From Deinococcus carri (GTDB lineage: Bacteria; Deinococcota; Deinococci; Deinococcales; Deinococcaceae): a stretch of 64,000 nucleotides of DNA. The stretch is taken from NCBI RefSeq assembly GCF_039545055.1, contig NZ_BAABRP010000008.1, positions 93,955 to 157,954 of the forward strand, in the 5' to 3' direction. The translations under genes were made by a program, and so were the position numbers. Positions 37,266-51,241 of this stretch are shown piece by piece. Every line of letters starts with the position of its first letter. Within the stretch, counting starts at the first letter, position 1. The notes beneath the pieces are model-generated. The model saw only the letters and a list, made by a program, of their open reading frames with translations, was not told the origin of the DNA and ran no database searches.

Positions 37266-37354
37266 ACCTGCGTCCGAACACTTTTGCTTTTGGCGTCAGC
37301 CATCTTTTTCATAGCTCAAAGCTCATCGCTCAAAGCCCACATCGCTCAAAGCCC
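37252..37354. repeat. Family T repeat, right flank of the IVP gene
   Basis: GCGGTGAGCTATGA faces TTCATAGCTCAAAGCTCATC and further CGCTCAAAGCC units. It contains GCCATCTTTTTCATAGCTC (37299-37317), the exact inverse of 36797-36815. It ends 17 bases before the pheT start, so it forms most of the pheT leader. Confidence 0.8.
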
Positions 37355-37370
37355 CTCCCCTGAGGTCCCC

Positions 37371-39829
<2,459 letters not shown>

Positions 39830-39830
<1 letters not shown>

Positions 39831-39964
39831 TACTGATTCCGATTGAAGGGTGTTGAAAACACCCGGAAATCCGACCAGAGGGAGAAGGAACAAGGGCGGA
39901 TTTCGGGAGATGGATGAACAGACGGTGCCCTCCCGACTGTTCAGGAATCGGACGGAATCCGTAT
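39830..39964 (+). repeat. Family S element (copy A1) starting at the pheT stop codon
   Basis: 5' arm ATACTGATTCCG, hairpin I GGGTGTT/AACACCC, GAAATCCG, box GACCAGAGGGAGAAGG, CGGATTTC, GATGGA, hairpin II TGAACAG/CTGTTCA, GGAATCGGA, 3' arm CGGAATCCGTAT. It begins on the last base of the TAA of pheT and its 3' end abuts the AAGGAGG ribosome site of the next gene. Confidence 0.92.
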
Positions 39965-39979
39965 GAAGGAGGCTGTTTC

Positions 39980-40204
39980 ATGCCCGCCAGCAGTACCGGA
40001 ATTGGACTTGAACGCCTGGCCGTGCGCGTCCTGCTGCGGCTCCAGGCCGAGCCGGGCAGGTACACCGCCCGCAGCCTCGCCCGCGAACTGGGCGAGACGC
40101 CCAACCGCGTGAACCGCGTCATCCTCGCCATCGAGGACGAGGTCGGCATCGAGCGGGAGGGAGCCTACGGCGTGATTACGGTGAAGAGCCGGAACGAGAC
40201 CTGA
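39980..40204 (+). CDS. Small winged-helix-like protein
   Basis: 74 aa, MPASSTGIGLERLAVRVLL then AEPGRYTARSLARELGETPN and RVNRVILAIEDEVGIEREGA. The pattern helix, helix-turn-helix (SLARELGETPNRVNRVI), beta wing resembles a compact winged HTH such as those of ROK or MarR-like DNA-binding modules, but no specific family is recognised. AGGAGG with good spacing precedes the ATG at 39980; an earlier in-frame ATG at 39914 lies inside the repeat. The repeat's 3' end is 2 bases from this ribosome site, so the element forms the gene's 5' region. Confidence 0.7.
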   Translation: MPASSTGIGLERLAVRVLLRLQAEPGRYTARSLARELGETPNRVNRVILAIEDEVGIEREGAYGVITVKSRNET

Positions 40205-40211
40205 GCAGGTG

Positions 40212-41219
40212 TTAGCTGGAGGCCGGGGCAGCAACGCTCCGGCCCTCGCCGTCTCGCCACTGCGCCACCATCGCCTGGAGGAGCGGCCCGCTGAGGTCAG
40301 CCTCCGGGGGGAGGTTGCCCGGAGCGAACCATGCCGCGCCGTGAATCTCGTCGGGGGGCAGGGTCAGCCGCCCCGTGACCCCGTGTGCCCGGTAGAGGAC
40401 GCTCACGTTGTCAATCACGTCCCCGTGCGGGTAGGTGAAGCGGTACTTGGCCCCGGCATACAGCCGCAGCGGTTCGAGGTGGTCGGCCTCCAGGCCCGTT
40501 TCCTCGAACAGTTCGCGCCGGGCGCACTCCGCCAGGCTCTCGCCGGGTTCCAGACTGCCGCCAGGCAGGGTCCAGCCTCCAGCGCCGCCGTGCCGCAGCA
40601 GCAGCAACTGCCCCGCCTCATCCGTCACCAGCACGTTTGCGCCGGGAGCGAAGAGGGGACGCGGGCCGACCCGCCGCCTCAGCGCCAGCAGGTGATTCCC
40701 GACGGGCGGCGCGTCCGGCACGGGCAGCAGCGGGAGGGGCGGCAGGCCCACGCGGGCGCGCAGAACGTTCATGCTCACGCGGTTGATGTTGCTGTTCAGG
40801 GGCGGCAGGTCGTCCAGAGCGAACCACGCCAGGGCCAGCGTCTCGCCGCTGTCGTCAGGCTGGGCACCGGCCAGCGCCGCGGCGGGCAGGGTGCCGTGCG
40901 TCCGCAGGCCGACCAGATAAATCTCGTGGCCGTTGGGGTAGCGGTGGTAGAACTCTGGCCCGCTCACCAGCCCTTCCTCCAGGGGCAGGGGCGCGATGTT
41001 CGGACAGGTCAGGCCCGTTTCCTCCCGCAGCTCCCGGTGCGCGGCTTCCAGAAACGTCTCGCCCGGCTCCAGCCCCCCGCCCAGCACGCCCCACAGGCCA
41101 TCGTCCCCCCGCTGCTGGAGAAGAACGCGGCCCTGTTCGTCCTGAATCAGGACGCTCACACCGACAGAAACCAGGGGCGCGCTTCCCCACAGGGCGCGCA
41201 GTTCGGACAGGTAGGACAT
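40212..41219 (-). CDS. Tandem Nudix hydrolase (two Nudix domains)
   Basis: 335 aa with two complete Nudix domains. The first box is LEPGETFLEAAHRELREETG (after GVLGGG, near residue 50), the second LEPGESLAECARRELFEETG (after TLPGG, near 230). Both fit Gx5Ex7REUxEExGU with all glutamates present, so both could be catalytic on nucleoside-diphosphate-linked substrates. TAGGGT lies 7 bases before the ATG, indicating a leaderless transcript. Deinococci are rich in Nudix proteins, but a two-domain fusion is less common. Substrates cannot be told. Divergent from metY. Confidence 0.9.
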   Translation of the reverse strand: MSYLSELRALWGSAPLVSVGVSVLIQDEQGRVLLQQRGDDGLWGVLGGGLEPGETFLEAAHRELREETGLTCPNIAPLPLEEGLVSGPEFYHRYPNGHEIYLVGLRTHGTLPAAALAGAQPDDSGETLALAWFALDDLPPLNSNINRVSMNVLRARVGLPPLPLLPVPDAPPVGNHLLALRRRVGPRPLFAPGANVLVTDEAGQLLLLRHGGAGGWTLPGGSLEPGESLAECARRELFEETGLEADHLEPLRLYAGAKYRFTYPHGDVIDNVSVLYRAHGVTGRLTLPPDEIHGAAWFAPGNLPPEADLSGPLLQAMVAQWRDGEGRSVAAPASS

Positions 41220-41259
41220 GCCCCGCACCCTAGCGGCTCCCGGCGCGTAGCGTGAGGGC

Positions 41260-42531
<1,272 letters not shown>

Positions 42532-42572
42532 ATCTTTTGGGGGCAGGGCATCTTGCTGCGAGTGGCCTCCGC

Positions 42573-42609
42573 CCCCCCTGCCCCCCTACCCCCACCGGGG
42601 GCAGGGGGG
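42573..42609. repeat. Family P hairpin after metY
   Basis: CCCCCCTGCCCCC pairs with GGGGGCAGGGGGG over 13 bases, with an 11-base loop. It lies 42 bases after the metY stop and may act as its terminator. Confidence 0.65.
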
Positions 42610-42854
42610 AGCGGCGCTGCGCTGGGCAAAGGGTGTCCCGCCCAGTGGCGAACATGCTTTGAGCGTTGACGGTTCCTGCCTGGAACTTGTTGCGATTCAC
42701 CTGGCGGCTGCGGGCCTGACGGCCCGAAAGCTCCTCTGCTGTGCCAGCCCACTCGCAAGGCGGGAACGCGGCAACCTGCTCCAAAGTTTGAAAAGACAGG
42801 GAGGCAGGAGCTTTGGCTTCAAGGAGATGCTCACGTGGCTGGCTGGGCTTTTTG

Positions 42855-42890
42855 CTCCTCCCCCTTGAGGGGGGAGGCCGGGTGGGGGTG
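42855..42890. repeat. Family P hairpin
   Basis: CCTCCCCC-TTGA-GGGGGGAGG followed by CCGGGTGGGGGTG. Reversed, it matches the repeat at the mocA 3' end (24980-25021), with the same C-rich flank. Confidence 0.65.
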
Positions 42891-43006
42891 AGCGAGCCTG
42901 GCGTTCCAGGGCCACTTCTCCTCTATTCCCGCCAAGTCTCGCGCCCGTCCTGAGCTTGGGCTTCTCGCGACCTTACGCAAGCCCAGGCTGTACTCCCCTC
43001 ATGTCC

Positions 43007-43816
43007 TTACCCCTCCCGCTCCCCCCGCGCCACAATCACCGGCACGGGCACCGTCAGCGGCCAGTTCGGGACAGCAGCCCGCAGCCTTGCCAGGTGTGCC
43101 GACCGGACCTGTCCCACCACCTCCGGCGCGAATCCGGCCAGGGGCACGCCTTCCAGCCCGGCAGTGATGTCGGCCCAGCGCGCTTCGGGTGAGGGCAGGG
43201 TGTAGGGGAGGACAGTCAGGTCGGCGGTCACCCCCCTGAACCCGGCCCCGGTCAGCAGGTCTGCCGCCGCTTCCGGCGTGGGCACGCGGCCCAGCGGTGG
43301 CGACCCCGGCTTGGTCCCCAGCGCCGCAAGGTCCTCGCGCCACCATCCCGGCAACTCGCCCAGCAGGCCCCGCCCGAACACCGAGAACACCAGTTGCCCG
43401 CCCGGACGCAGCACCCGCCGCCACTCGCACAGCGCCGCCGTCATGTCCGGCATGAAGAACAGGCCCGCCGCGCACACCACCACGTCAAAGCCCCCGTCGG
43501 GAAAGGGCAGGGCGGAGGCGTCCCCCACCTCGAAGCTCACCTGGGGGACGCCCGCCGCTTTAGCCCGCGCCGCCGCCACCATCCCCGGCGCGAGGTCCAC
43601 GCCCACCACCCGCCCCGCCGTGCCCACCGCTTCCGCCAGGGCCAGCGCCACGACGCCCGTGCCGGTGGCGATGTCCAGCACCGCGTCTCCGGGCCGGACA
43701 GCCACCCGGCTCAGCAGGTGCCGCGCGGCGAGCGCGAGGAAGCCTACCTCGTCATACGAGTCGGCTACCGCGTCGAAGAGGCGGGCGTTCTGGCGGGTGT
43801 GGTCGGTGGGGGTCAT
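43007..43816 (-). CDS. Class I SAM-dependent methyltransferase (UbiE-like)
   Basis: 269 aa. SAM-binding motif I is VLDIATGTGVVALALAEAVG (near 42-61), followed by VGVDLAPGMVAAARAKAAGV and GDASALPFPDGGFDVVVCAA. The arrangement fits UbiE/Coq5-like methyltransferases acting on small molecules or quinone precursors. The C-terminal part (about 180-269) is variable. It directly follows nadV on the same strand with a 4-bp gap, so they may share a transcript, though no functional link is obvious. Confidence 0.87.
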   Translation of the reverse strand: MTPTDHTRQNARLFDAVADSYDEVGFLALAARHLLSRVAVRPGDAVLDIATGTGVVALALAEAVGTAGRVVGVDLAPGMVAAARAKAAGVPQVSFEVGDASALPFPDGGFDVVVCAAGLFFMPDMTAALCEWRRVLRPGGQLVFSVFGRGLLGELPGWWREDLAALGTKPGSPPLGRVPTPEAAADLLTGAGFRGVTADLTVLPYTLPSPEARWADITAGLEGVPLAGFAPEVVGQVRSAHLARLRAAVPNWPLTVPVPVIVARGEREG

Positions 43817-43820
43817 GGGG

Positions 43821-45212
43821 TTAAGCCCGCCCCCTCACGTCTTCCAGCGTGTCACGCGCCAGCAGTTCGCCGTCTCGGAACACGGTGCGCATCAGGCTTC
43901 CCGGAAAGTCGGTGTCGAAGGTGCGGTACTGGCGCGTCACCATGCGGCCGTCCTCCAGCACCAGGTCCAGCACGCCGTCCTTGCTGCGCTTGCCGGGGTC
44001 GGTCACCGGGTCCTTGTAGATGCCTCGGTATTCGCCGTCAATCACACCCGCGCTGGCCTTGTAGGCGAACTTCTGCGTGTCGCGGTCCACCTTTTGCAGC
44101 AGCGCGCCGCCCATCCCGAAGGCCACGTTCTCGGCCGAGAAGCCGTCGATGGTCAGGTTCTGGAGAATCTGGCGGATGGTCCCCTCGTCGATGCCGTCGC
44201 CCTGAATCACGCGGACGTTGTTCAGCACCTTGAAGCCCTTGCTGTTGGTGGTCGTGCCGAACTTGGCGGCCAGGGCATTCACCGCCAGACGCACCATCGC
44301 GGGCGGGTCGCCGCTGTCGGGGCGCACGACCAGGGTGCCGCCGCTCTCCACAATCTGCGGGCGCAGCGTCTCGCCCCAGTGCACGTTGATGGCGTGCTTG
44401 AGGTCGTAGCTGTCGCTGACCACCGCGTACACGCCGCCCGGCTTGCCGAAGGTGGTCACCATGTTACGGTAGGCGTCCACCTCGTGCTCCTTGCCCCAGC
44501 TCGTGACGGTGCTGTGTTCGGCGGCGGGAATCGAAAAGCCCGCGATGTCGGCCCCGTAGTGGTTGCGGCCCACGCGCAGGGCTTCCAGCGTGTCGGTGCC
44601 CTGAAAGTTCACCAGATGCGCCAGCCCGCCGATGCCCGCGCTCTCGCGGCTGCTCACGCCCCGCGAGCCGAAGTCGTGCAGCTTGAAGGGCAGCTCCTCG
44701 GCGGCGCGGTCGCTGGTCTTTTCGAGTTCGGCGCGGATGATTTCGCGGATGAAATAGCTCTGGGTGCAGACGGTGGTCGGGTACCACACCCGCATCAGCA
44801 TCGTCTCGAACCAGCCCACCAGCCAGGGCAGTTCGGGGTCGGTGTTGGTCACGCTCATCAGCACGTTGTGCAGGGGCACCAGCGTCCCCTCCGGCACCGC
44901 GCGCACCTCCAGCGGCAGGCGGCCCCCATGCACGTCCACCACCCGCAGCCAGCCCTCGTAGGGAAAGGGTTCGCCGTGCGCCTCGATGAGCGCCCGCGCC
45001 TCCTCCACGTTTTCCCGCGTCACCCGCCGCGTCAGGTAGCGGTCGAGGATGTACTGCAACCCGAAAAAGCGCGTGGCCGGGTAGCGCCCGCCGCGCGATT
45101 CCAGGTAGCTGAAGAGGCGCGTGGTGCCACGCGGATACTGGAGAAAGTGGCTGCTCTTGTAGGAGTCGGTGTCGAGAATCAGGTTGCGGTCGTCGAGAGG
45201 GGGAAGGCTCAT
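43821..45212 (-). CDS. nadV: Nicotinamide phosphoribosyltransferase (NadV/NAMPT type)
   Basis: 463 aa. Converts nicotinamide and PRPP to NMN, the entry of the non-deamidating NAD salvage route. NAMPT motifs: DTDSYKSSHFLQYPRGTTRL near residue 14, HDFGSRGVSSRESAGIGGLA, SIPAAEHSTVTSWGKEHEVD, VSDSYDLKHAINVHWGETL, VRPDSGDP and VIQGDGIDEGT. The next upstream gene on the same strand is NadM-Nudix, which turns NMN into NAD; a 79-bp gap with a palindrome separates them, so this gene probably has a regulated promoter of its own. Confidence 0.96.
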   Translation of the reverse strand: MSLPPLDDRNLILDTDSYKSSHFLQYPRGTTRLFSYLESRGGRYPATRFFGLQYILDRYLTRRVTRENVEEARALIEAHGEPFPYEGWLRVVDVHGGRLPLEVRAVPEGTLVPLHNVLMSVTNTDPELPWLVGWFETMLMRVWYPTTVCTQSYFIREIIRAELEKTSDRAAEELPFKLHDFGSRGVSSRESAGIGGLAHLVNFQGTDTLEALRVGRNHYGADIAGFSIPAAEHSTVTSWGKEHEVDAYRNMVTTFGKPGGVYAVVSDSYDLKHAINVHWGETLRPQIVESGGTLVVRPDSGDPPAMVRLAVNALAAKFGTTTNSKGFKVLNNVRVIQGDGIDEGTIRQILQNLTIDGFSAENVAFGMGGALLQKVDRDTQKFAYKASAGVIDGEYRGIYKDPVTDPGKRSKDGVLDLVLEDGRMVTRQYRTFDTDFPGSLMRTVFRDGELLARDTLEDVRGRA

Positions 45213-45270
45213 AGGGTGTCTCCTGGGGGCGGCGAATGGCCGTCCTGCTGTGGCTCATAATTGCTCTTTT

Positions 45271-45286
45271 ACTTTATGAGTAAAGT
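45271..45286. promoter_or_regulatory. Palindromic operator candidate before nadV
   Basis: ACTTTATGAGTAAAGT is an inverted repeat (ACTTTA-TGAG-TAAAGT), extended by TTT on one side. It sits 58 bases upstream of the nadV start and 5 bases from the NadM-Nudix stop codon. The AT-rich surroundings contrast with the GC-rich genome. NAD genes are often controlled by NrtR- or NiaR-type repressors at such palindromes; which regulator acts here is unknown. Confidence 0.55.
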
Positions 45287-45291
45287 GAGTC

Positions 45292-46356
45292 CTAGCCCCG
45301 CATCAGGAAGTGCTCGATGATGGCGTGATGGTCCTCGAAGAACAGTTCCGGCTGTGCGAGGGCCTCGGAAAGCGGCATCCAGAGGGCTTCGGCGGCGTCG
45401 GCCGCGGCCCTCAGCACCGGCAGTTGCCCTATCCCCAGGTCGAAGTGAAAGGCGTGGGTGACGGTGCGTCCGCGTTGGCTGCGGTCCGGGTAGTCGAAGA
45501 CAGCCTCGGCGCGGACCCGGTCACGCAGGTGCACGGCCTCGCTCAGCCCGGTTTCCTCGGCGGCGCGGCGAACGGCGCACTCCAGCAGCGTCTCGTCGGG
45601 TTGCAGGAAGCCGCCGGGCATGGCAAGCCGCCCGCGCCCCGGCAGCCCCGCCCGGCGCACCACCAGCACGTGCCCGCTGCGCGTGACCACCGCGTCCGCC
45701 GTCACGAACACGGGCGGAAAGGGGGCCTGCGCCCAGGCCGCGCGGTACTCGCGCAGGTAGTCATATTCCGCGCGCAGCTCGGCGTATTCGGGCGTCTGCC
45801 GGAAGGTGTTCAGAAAGGCGTGGACGGCGGGGGGTACCATGCCCCGCACGTCCTCCAGCCGGTCCTCGAAATAGGCCTTTCGAACGTCGGTCGCGCTCAG
45901 CGGGCTGATGACGTGCGTCGGGATGAACTCCCAGGCGGGAAAGGAGCGCAGGTAGTAGCTGCTCTCGTCCTTGATGTGTCCGATCAGGGCCACGTCCGTG
46001 CTGCCGCGCGTATGTTCCGCCACGCCGCGCTGCACCTCGGAGAGCCACAGCCCCTCGTTGTAGAAGTAGTCGCGCACATGCACAAAGAGAAGGCGGCTGC
46101 GCGCCAAGCCCGCCTCCCGCAGCATTGCCGTGATGACCTCCTGCCGTTCCTCGGCGGTGAAGGGGTTCTTGGTGTTGCGCGCGGCGCGGGCCGAGCCGAT
46201 CACCACGATTAGCTTCTGCACGCTCTCCAGCGCCTCCAGCATCACCAGCAGGTGCGCCTGGTGCGGCGGCTCGAAGCGCCCGATATACACGCCGAAGGTG
46301 CGCCTGCGGGTGCGGGGTAGGGGAGAGGTCAGGGCCGGGTCACGCGGGGCGGTCAT
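45292..46356 (-). CDS. nadM: Bifunctional NMN adenylyltransferase / Nudix hydrolase
   Basis: 354 aa. Residues 20-185: nucleotidyltransferase domain, with [17 protein letters not shown] (HxGH-like motif in the form PPHQAH) and [15 protein letters not shown] (ISxxxxR motif), which adenylates NMN to NAD. Residues 205-350: Nudix domain with [18 protein letters not shown] then [11 protein letters not shown], an ADP-ribose pyrophosphatase-type box in which the first Glu of REUxEE is Arg. This fusion is known from Deinococcus and Francisella relatives. With NadV it forms a two-step nicotinamide-to-NAD pathway. Confidence 0.95.
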   Translation of the reverse strand: MTAPRDPALTSPLPRTRRRTFGVYIGRFEPPHQAHLLVMLEALESVQKLIVVIGSARAARNTKNPFTAEERQEVITAMLREAGLARSRLLFVHVRDYFYNEGLWLSEVQRGVAEHTRGSTDVALIGHIKDESSYYLRSFPAWEFIPTHVISPLSATDVRKAYFEDRLEDVRGMVPPAVHAFLNTFRQTPEYAELRAEYDYLREYRAAWAQAPFPPVFVTADAVVTRSGHVLVVRRAGLPGRGRLAMPGGFLQPDETLLECAVRRAAEETGLSEAVHLRDRVRAEAVFDYPDRSQRGRTVTHAFHFDLGIGQLPVLRAAADAAEALWMPLSEALAQPELFFEDHHAIIEHFLMRG

Positions 46357-46469
46357 TCCTCACGGTGACTGCCTAATAAGATGTGAAGGGTGAGGAGTGT
46401 GGCACTTCTTCTGTCGTGTGTGCAGATGGAGGGACTTTCCAGGGACCAGGCAGCGAGAATTTTGCTGGC

Positions 46470-46509
46470 TGACCGGTCATGTGATGCGGGAAAAAGCTTC
46501 CCTTATATT
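46470..46509 (+). promoter_or_regulatory. Promoter region of the PP2C gene with palindrome
   Basis: TATATT (46504-46509) is a strong -10 box 6 bases before the ATG at 46516, a leaderless arrangement. Upstream are TGACCGGTCA (46470-46479), a perfect 10-bp palindrome identical to the core of the one at 291-306, and GGGAAAAAGCTTCCC (46489-46503). A regulator could bind here; no -35 is clear. Confidence 0.5.
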
Positions 46510-46515
46510 GTTCAC

Positions 46516-47568
46516 ATGCGCGCTGCCGCGACGCCCCCCCTCGCTTCCGGGCTTCTGACGGATGTGGGGCGTCAGCGCCGCGTGAATCAGGATGCGGCGC
46601 TGGCGCTGGACCTGCCGCGGGGCGGGCTGTACGCGGTGGCCGACGGGATGGGGGGGCACGCCGCCGGGGAACTCGCGGCGAATCTGGCGCTCGATACCCT
46701 CAGTCAGCATTACCTCGACGGACGGGCCGCGCCGCCCGAGCGCCTGGCGGAAGCGGTGCAGGCGGCCAATCTGGCGGTGTTGCGCCACGCGGTGGGGGAG
46801 TACGTGGGGATGGGCACCACCCTGCTGGCCCTGATCGTGGACCGGGGCGCGGCCATCGTCGCGCACGTGGGGGACTCGCGGGCGTACCTGTTGCGGGAGG
46901 GCGAGCTGCACCGGCTGACCGACGACCATTCCTGGGTGGCCGAGCAGGTGCGGCTGGGCCACCTCACCGAGGAGGAGGCGCGGCATCACCAGTGGCGCAG
47001 CGTGGTGAGCAATGCCCTGGGCGGCGAGGAACGGGTGCGGCTGGAACTGTTCGGCCTGCCGCTGCGCGCGGGGGACCGGCTGCTGCTGTGCAGTGACGGG
47101 CTGAGCGGCGTGGTGGCTGACTGCAAGCTGCTGAAGCTGCTGCTGCGGCGCGAAACACCCGACCAGGTGGCACGCGCCCTGGTCAACGCGGCCAACGACG
47201 CGGGCGGCCCCGACAACATCACGGCCGTGATCGTGGACGTGCTGCAAGACCAGCGCCTGCCCCACTACGCCCTCCCGGTGCGCCAGGGCCAGGGGCCGAT
47301 GTACGTGGACGCCCTGCTCAGCGCCCAGCGCGGCAGCAGCCCGCTGACCTACGTGCTGCTGATCCTGGCCTACTTCACCCTGCTCGGCGTGATGCTGATG
47401 CCCGAATACCGCACCGTCATCGGGCTGCTCGGCGCGGTGCTGCTGCTGGGCGTGGTCGCCGCGCAGCGGGTCACGCGCGCCCGCCTGGGCCGCTCGCCCC
47501 GGCGACCCACGCCCATTCTCGCCGCCTCTGCCGGACGGGAGCCGCGCGACAGCCACAAGTCCTCCTGA
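46516..47568 (+). CDS. PP2C family protein phosphatase with C-terminal membrane anchor
   Basis: 350 aa. PP2C (PPM) serine/threonine phosphatase motifs: [66 protein letters not shown] and [14 protein letters not shown]. Metal-binding aspartates are intact. Residues about 275-325 contain two hydrophobic segments ([18 protein letters not shown] and [16 protein letters not shown]), so the enzyme is membrane-attached with its catalytic part in the cytoplasm. It likely reverses a PknB-type kinase, which is not in the window. An upstream in-frame ATG at 46390 adds residues without PP2C features. Confidence 0.93.
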   Translation: MRAAATPPLASGLLTDVGRQRRVNQDAALALDLPRGGLYAVADGMGGHAAGELAANLALDTLSQHYLDGRAAPPERLAEAVQAANLAVLRHAVGEYVGMGTTLLALIVDRGAAIVAHVGDSRAYLLREGELHRLTDDHSWVAEQVRLGHLTEEEARHHQWRSVVSNALGGEERVRLELFGLPLRAGDRLLLCSDGLSGVVADCKLLKLLLRRETPDQVARALVNAANDAGGPDNITAVIVDVLQDQRLPHYALPVRQGQGPMYVDALLSAQRGSSPLTYVLLILAYFTLLGVMLMPEYRTVIGLLGAVLLLGVVAAQRVTRARLGRSPRRPTPILAASAGREPRDSHKSS

Positions 47569-47637
47569 GGAGGCGGGGCCAGTTCCCGTATCCCGGGTCC
47601 CTGTGCCTGAATCCCCGTGCCCGGCTACAGTGGGGCC

Positions 47638-48013
<376 letters not shown>

Positions 48014-48015
<2 letters not shown>

Positions 48016-48275
48016 GGTGGGGCGCAGAAAGGTTGTCGCCTTCTGGCAACCTTTCCGAGCGAAGCGAGAAGGGCAAAAAGGGCGGCGCGCAGTGGAGTGG
48101 ACGCCTGAGACTGATTCCGATTGAAGGGTGTTGAAAACACCCGGAAATCCGACCAGAGGGAGAAGGAACAAGGGCGGATTTCGGGAGATGGATGAACAGG
48201 CGGTGCCCTCCCGACTGTTCAGGAATTGGACGGAATCCGTATGAGACATGCGGCAACGCAACGGAGTGCCGCCCT
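48014..48275 (+). repeat. Family S element (copy B3) interrupted by a second family S element
   Basis: 5' arm AGGGTGGGGC, hairpin I AGAAAGGTTG/CAACCTTT, box GAGCGAAGCGAGAA, middle arm AGGGCGGCGC, AGTGGA, then hairpin II broken after TGAGA by the A copy at 48111-48241; it resumes at 48242 with TGAGACATGCGGCAACGC and 3' arm GTGCCGCCCT. Its 5' arm overlaps the ridA stop codon. Confidence 0.9.
48111..48241 (+). repeat. Family S element (copy A2) with 5-bp target duplication
   Basis: 131 bp, nearly identical to the copy after pheT (39830-39964). It is flanked by TGAGA on both sides (48106-48110 and 48242-48246), as a transposed element would be. The interrupted host copy of the B type can be reconstructed by removing it together with one TGAGA. 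Confidence 0.92.
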
Positions 48276-48389
48276 GGCCTCCTGCGGGAGGGCGAAACCG
48301 TCTGACCGTCCGACCTTGAGACGCCCCCGCCCTCCCGTTCGTGACCCTGCTCTCGACGCTTCCCCGGCAGACATGACATCCTGCATCCC
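48276..48389. other. Spacer between nested repeats and ricT
   Basis: 114 bp, no gene seen. It should hold the ricT promoter; no strong -10 box near the GTG start is evident. Confidence 0.4.
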
Positions 48390-49208
<819 letters not shown>

Positions 49209-49250
49209 AGCCCGGCCCTGACAGGCCCTGTGGGTGCGAGAAAGTAAGGA

Positions 49251-49281
49251 AAAAGCCCTCCACGTGGAAGGGCCTTTTTTT
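49251..49281 (+). terminator. Bidirectional terminator after ricT
   Basis: AAAAAGCCCTCCACGTGGAAGGGCCTTTTTTT: stem GCCCT(T)CCACGTGG(A)AGGGC with a T-run on one strand and an A-run on the other, about 45 bases after ricT. Confidence 0.85.
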
Positions 49282-49341
49282 GTCTAGCGACTGCGCGGTT
49301 CAGGAACGCCTGGTGCCTCTGCCCCAGGAGTATCCAGAAAT

Positions 49342-49366
49342 GAAAAAACTCCCTCTGAGAGGGAGT
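49342..49366 (-). terminator. Terminator of tRNA-Pro
   Basis: Minus strand: 8-bp stem ACTCCCTC-TCA-GAGGGAGT followed by TTTTTC, starting 7 bases after the CCA end of the tRNA gene. Confidence 0.85.
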
Positions 49367-49367
49367 C

Positions 49368-49449
<82 letters not shown>

Positions 49450-49546
49450 ACGGCCAGCCACAGAACTATAGATGCCGATCGGCCTGCCGTCAAGGGCGCG
49501 GGGGGGCAGGCGGGGCTTTTCGGGGAAGTGTTCTATCCTGCCGGGC

Positions 49547-50785
<1,239 letters not shown>

Positions 50786-50791
50786 GAAGTG

Positions 50792-50841
50792 GGATGCGGT
50801 GCGCGGTCAAAGCGTCTTCCTGCGTACCGCGCACCGCGTCC
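50792..50841. repeat. Family T repeat: GCGGTGCGCGG-type hairpin
   Basis: GGATGCGGTGCGCGG pairs with CCGCGCACCGCGTCC around TCAAAGCGTCTTCCTGCGTA. It lies exactly between the convergent aminopeptidase and mgsA genes, so it could terminate both transcripts. Confidence 0.75.
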
Positions 50842-50848
50842 TGCCTCC

Positions 50849-51241
50849 CTACTCCCGTTGCGCCAGCCACAACACCAGCGCCGCCGCGCTCGCCGGGTTG
50901 GTGGCGAGGGGGATGTCGTGGACGTCGCACAGGCGCAGCAGGGCCGTCACGTCCGGCTCGTGCGGCTGCGCGGTGAGGGGGTCGCGGAAGAAGAAGACGG
51001 CCAGGACCTGCTCCGTGGCGATGCGGGCACCGATCTGCTGGTCGCCGCCCAGCGGCCCCGACAGCACCCGCTCGACCGCGAGGCCGGTCTTGTCCTGCAA
51101 GATGCCGCCGGTCGTGCCGGTGGCGACCAGGTGAAAGCGCTCCAGCACGTCCCGGTGCTTCAGGGCGAACAGGGCGAGTTCGAGCTTCTGGCGATCATGG
51201 GCGATCAGGGCCACCTGGCGGCGGTCGGGGGACAGGCTCAC
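50849..51241 (-). CDS. mgsA: Methylglyoxal synthase
   Basis: 130 aa. Converts dihydroxyacetone phosphate to methylglyoxal and phosphate, a bypass of lower glycolysis under phosphate limitation. Active-site motifs are clear: [46 protein letters not shown] and [15 protein letters not shown]. The start codon overlaps the stop of the ROK kinase gene (ATGA), so sugar phosphorylation and this overflow step are co-expressed. Confidence 0.96.
   Translation of the reverse strand: MSLSPDRRQVALIAHDRQKLELALFALKHRDVLERFHLVATGTTGGILQDKTGLAVERVLSGPLGGDQQIGARIATEQVLAVFFFRDPLTAQPHEPDVTALLRLCDVHDIPLATNPASAAALVLWLAQRE

Larger units (their letters stand above)
42532..43006. other. Gene-free region with G/C-rich hairpins
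   Basis: 475 bp with no convincing gene. It contains two family P hairpins (42573-42609 and 42855-42890). Between them is AT-richer DNA (GCTTTGAGCGTTGACGGTTC, GTTTGAAAAGACAGGGAGGC). Short open frames across the area have neither a good start nor sensible composition. Possibly the decayed remains of a gene or element. Confidence 0.5.
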
